From: Candidatus Kaiserbacteria bacterium
GTDB lineage: Bacteria; Patescibacteriota; Minisyncoccia; Phycocordibacterales; UBA918
Direction: 5' to 3'
Assembly (NCBI GenBank): GCA_020428895.1
Contig: JAGQLZ010000044.1
Coordinates: 1-10,178 of the forward strand
DNA: 10,178 nt
Numbering within the stretch: the first letter of the stretch is position 1; the number at the start of each line of letters is the position of its first letter. Below, one piece after another: positions 7,223 to 10,178 of this stretch. The notes under the pieces are model-generated. The model ran no database searches. It saw only the letters and a program-made list of their open reading frames with translations, and was not told where the DNA came from. The position numbers were made by a program, and so were the translations under genes.

Positions 7223-7229
7223 AAAGGTG
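7223..7229 (+). promoter_or_regulatory. Ribosome binding site deciding the HD-gene start
   Basis: AAAGGTG at 7223-7229 lies 6 nt before the ATG at 7236, ideal Shine-Dalgarno spacing. An upstream in-frame GTG at 7227 overlaps this element and has no Shine-Dalgarno of its own, so the ATG is the better start. Confidence 0.75.
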
Positions 7230-7235
7230 TCGAAA

Positions 7236-7958
7236 ATGCGTAAACTAGCAAAGATTGACAGCTACAGCATGTTCGCAAACATGATTGATGAAACATTTGC
7301 TGAACTATTCGGTATTAACATATCCGAACTTCAGGATCATCATCAATATCAGAAAATAAAAACTTACCTGCTCAATAGTTACACGGAGCATTTCCGTGTC
7401 TATCATGCTTGTCAGCACCCAGTCTATATGATACTGAAGCTCTACGAGCTACTGGAAGACCACCCTGATCTTTCAGAAAAGGTTAATCTTCTCGCTTTGA
7501 AGTTAATGATTATTTACCACGATGTCATTTTCAAGCTAATGAGAGAGCTAGGTTGGAGCGAGAAAAAATCAGCCGAAAAAGCTTTTAGAGATATTCATCT
7601 CACATTGAGAATGCCGGCTAAGTTTGCTGATATTGTGCAAACTGGCATCCTTGCTACCGCTAGGCATAAAATGCCCCTTAAAACAAATGATCTCAACCCT
7701 ATATCGAGAAGAACCATCGCTCTGCTACTTGACCTTGATCTAATGGGATTTGGCAACTCATGGTCTAAGTTTAAGGAAGATACAAAGGACAATTGGTGCG
7801 AGTGGCAGTCAATAAAAACTGAACAGGAGTTCCATAAAAATCGTGGAGTTTGGGCAAGGAAGTTTCTCAAAGATCACCTCAAAATCTACAACACCGAGTA
7901 CTTCGCCAACAAAGAAGAACAAGCCCAGAAAAACTTGTCTAGATTGGCAAAGATATAA
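7236..7958 (+). CDS. HD-superfamily metal-dependent phosphohydrolase (COG4339-like)
   Basis: From the ATG chosen by the ribosome binding site the protein is 240 residues; a GTG three codons upstream is the alternative. The pattern fits predicted metal-dependent HD phosphohydrolases of the COG4339 type. It has YHxxxH (H57 and H61), IIYHD with the metal-binding H95-D96, SEKKSAEKAF (108-117) in the position where the family has an NE..SA helix, ATARH ending at H144, and LLLDLDLMGFG with D166 and D168 in the place of the usual LDADL(x)ILG. The late F..NRGVWARKFL block and the helix ending EEQAQKNLSRL also match. Substrate is unknown; relatives hydrolyse nucleotides or phosphoesters. The protein looks soluble. 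The gene diverges from lemA and is followed 8 nt after its stop by a GC-rich hairpin. It has a strong Shine-Dalgarno sequence, unlike most of its minus-strand neighbours. Confidence 0.75.
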   Translation: MRKLAKIDSYSMFANMIDETFAELFGINISELQDHHQYQKIKTYLLNSYTEHFRVYHACQHPVYMILKLYELLEDHPDLSEKVNLLALKLMIIYHDVIFKLMRELGWSEKKSAEKAFRDIHLTLRMPAKFADIVQTGILATARHKMPLKTNDLNPISRRTIALLLDLDLMGFGNSWSKFKEDTKDNWCEWQSIKTEQEFHKNRGVWARKFLKDHLKIYNTEYFANKEEQAQKNLSRLAKI

Positions 7959-7966
7959 CGTCAAAA

Positions 7967-7988
7967 AGCCGGCCCCTTGGGGCCGGCT
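7967..7988. terminator. GC-rich hairpin after the HD-domain gene
   Basis: A perfect 10-bp stem AGCCGGCCCC / GGGGCCGGCT encloses a two-base TT centre. On the plus strand it is followed by TATATCCTTG, a poor U-tract. On the minus strand it is followed by TTTTTGA, a good U-tract. It could therefore be leaky for the upstream HD gene and more efficient for transcription arriving from the right. Confidence 0.65.
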
Positions 7989-8036
7989 ATATCCTTGCGT
8001 ATGTGAATTTATTCTTGTAAGTTAGAGATTAGTAAA

Positions 8037-8042
8037 AAGGAG
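8037..8042 (+). promoter_or_regulatory. Strong Shine-Dalgarno sequence of the 89-residue gene
   Basis: AAGGAG (8037-8042) lies 7 nt ahead of the ATG at 8050, near-ideal spacing. It is the strongest ribosome binding site in the window and is good evidence that this small reading frame is translated. Confidence 0.8.
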
Positions 8043-8049
8043 TACCTAA

Positions 8050-8319
8050 ATGAAATATAAACCTTTTGGAAAACTCAAAGTTGGTGAATGTTTTATAAAT
8101 TCATTTGGTATTTATGTCCATAAAAAATGTAACAATTTTGAAATAAACGGAACCGTTTATAATGCTTGTCGACTTGAGAGAAGTATAAAGGGAGAGACTA
8201 TTGAAGTTCCGGTATTTTTCCGCAATGATGCGTTGGTTGGTCTGGGTATATCAAATGAATCTCTTGATGACAACCAAGAAAATACCGTTATTTACCCAGC
8301 TGTGTGGCATAAAGGTTAA
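8050..8319 (+). CDS. Small hypothetical protein, 89 residues
   Basis: I do not recognise a family with confidence. The protein is soluble, with no signal peptide or membrane helix. It looks strand-rich, starting with PFGKLKVGECFINSFGIYV (5-23), a pattern of F.xLxxGexF seen in small beta-rich proteins of unknown role. It has three cysteines (14, 27 and 40), not arranged as an obvious metal site, and a tail with aromatic residues (IYPAVWHKG). Coding is supported by the AAGGAG site 7 nt upstream, an undisturbed frame and a tight fit between two hairpins. No clear promoter lies in the 61 nt after the first hairpin; TTGCGT (7995-8000) with TAAGTT (8018-8023) is weak. It may be expressed by read-through from the HD-domain gene. 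It converges with groEL. Confidence 0.7.
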   Translation: MKYKPFGKLKVGECFINSFGIYVHKKCNNFEINGTVYNACRLERSIKGETIEVPVFFRNDALVGLGISNESLDDNQENTVIYPAVWHKG

Positions 8320-8324
8320 CAGCA

Positions 8325-8352
8325 AAAGGCCGGCCCCAAGGGGCCGGCCTTT
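8325..8352. terminator. Bidirectional terminator between the 89-residue gene and groEL
   Basis: A perfect 13-bp stem, AAAGGCCGGCCCC / GGGGCCGGCCTTT, encloses a two-base AA centre. It lies 5 nt after the plus-strand stop and 23 nt beyond the groEL stop. T-runs follow on both strands (TTT then ATATCTTTTT on plus; TTTTG on minus), so it should end both convergent transcripts. Confidence 0.9.
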
Positions 8353-8375
8353 AATATCTTTTTGAGACCTATAAA

Positions 8376-10040
<1,665 letters not shown>

Positions 10041-10043
10041 CTA

Positions 10044-10178
10044 TTAGCTGATAATTCCTAAAATATCTGACTCTGAGATAATCCAGTATTCTTCGTCACC
10101 AATCTTCATTTTTTCTGTCCAACTTTTGAAAGCTACTCTCTCACCTTCTTTTACTGACATTGAGATACGCCCATCCCC
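10044..10178 (-). CDS. groES: Co-chaperonin GroES, C-terminal fragment (cut by the window edge)
   Basis: Only the last 44 codons and the TAA stop are inside the window. The minus-strand translation reads [20 protein letters not shown], then [20 protein letters not shown] and GIIS. It matches the end of GroES: the VKxGDRV-like turn, the GxEY strand and the SDILAII terminus, here SDILGIIS. GroES caps the GroEL cavity. The position 12 nt upstream of groEL on the same strand is the standard groES-groEL operon order. Nothing looks damaged in the visible part; truncation is only due to the window end. Confidence 0.95.
   Translation of the reverse strand, partial: GDGRISMSVKEGERVAFKSWTEKMKIGDEEYWIISESDILGIIS

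Noticed and set aside
7227..7235. GTG start giving three extra residues on the HD-domain protein
   Set aside because: The GTG overlaps the AAAGGTG ribosome binding site of the ATG at 7236 and has no Shine-Dalgarno sequence of its own.
7595..7870. 91-codon minus-strand frame inside the HD-domain gene
   Set aside because: It lies fully antisense within a gene with a recognised motif pattern and has no family signature.
7843..8025. 60-codon plus-strand frame across the end of the HD-domain gene and the hairpin
   Set aside because: It overlaps a supported gene in another frame, runs through the terminator hairpin and has no ribosome binding site.

Overview
This is a compact, AT-rich bacterial window with short spacers, closely packed same-strand genes and a standard genetic code. 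GroES/GroEL, LemA and HtpX fix it as bacterial. The small gene-dense layout, the GGM-tailed GroEL and the LemA/HtpX/DUF3137 grouping fit a member of Patescibacteria (CPR). That assignment is an inference from style and family content; there is no rRNA or ribosomal protein here to prove it.

Layout from right to left, because most genes are on the minus strand. At the right edge lies the C-terminal end of groES, followed 12 nt later by complete groEL, closed by a strong bidirectional hairpin at 8325-8352. A two-gene plus-strand island follows at 7236-8319: an HD-superfamily metal-dependent phosphohydrolase and an unrecognised 89-residue protein. Each is followed by a GC-rich hairpin with the same 20-nt core. 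A 145-nt divergent promoter region separates this island from a long minus-strand run: lemA, a MazG-like nucleotide pyrophosphohydrolase, htpX and a DUF3137 membrane protein. After a 64-nt gap come a large membrane haem protein and a GlcD/Dld-type FAD-linked dehydrogenase.

How the genes may work together. groES-groEL is the chaperonin operon. lemA, htpX and the DUF3137 gene look like an envelope-maintenance or membrane-proteolysis unit, with a nucleotide-pool cleaning enzyme inserted in it. The 773-residue protein at 1716-4037 is the most unusual object. It has six predicted membrane helices, two cytochrome b5-like domains and a C-terminal eight-bladed propeller that I align by eye to the haem d1 domain of cytochrome cd1 nitrite reductase (NirS). 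All three haem-pocket histidines are conserved in that alignment. In NirS the d1 propeller is preceded by a cytochrome c domain; here a membrane anchor and tandem b5 modules take its place. The FAD dehydrogenase gene 13 nt downstream could be a functional partner, which would make the pair a small redox module, but this is inference.

No tRNA, rRNA, CRISPR array, insertion sequence or integrase was seen, and no gene-free stretch exceeds 300 bases.
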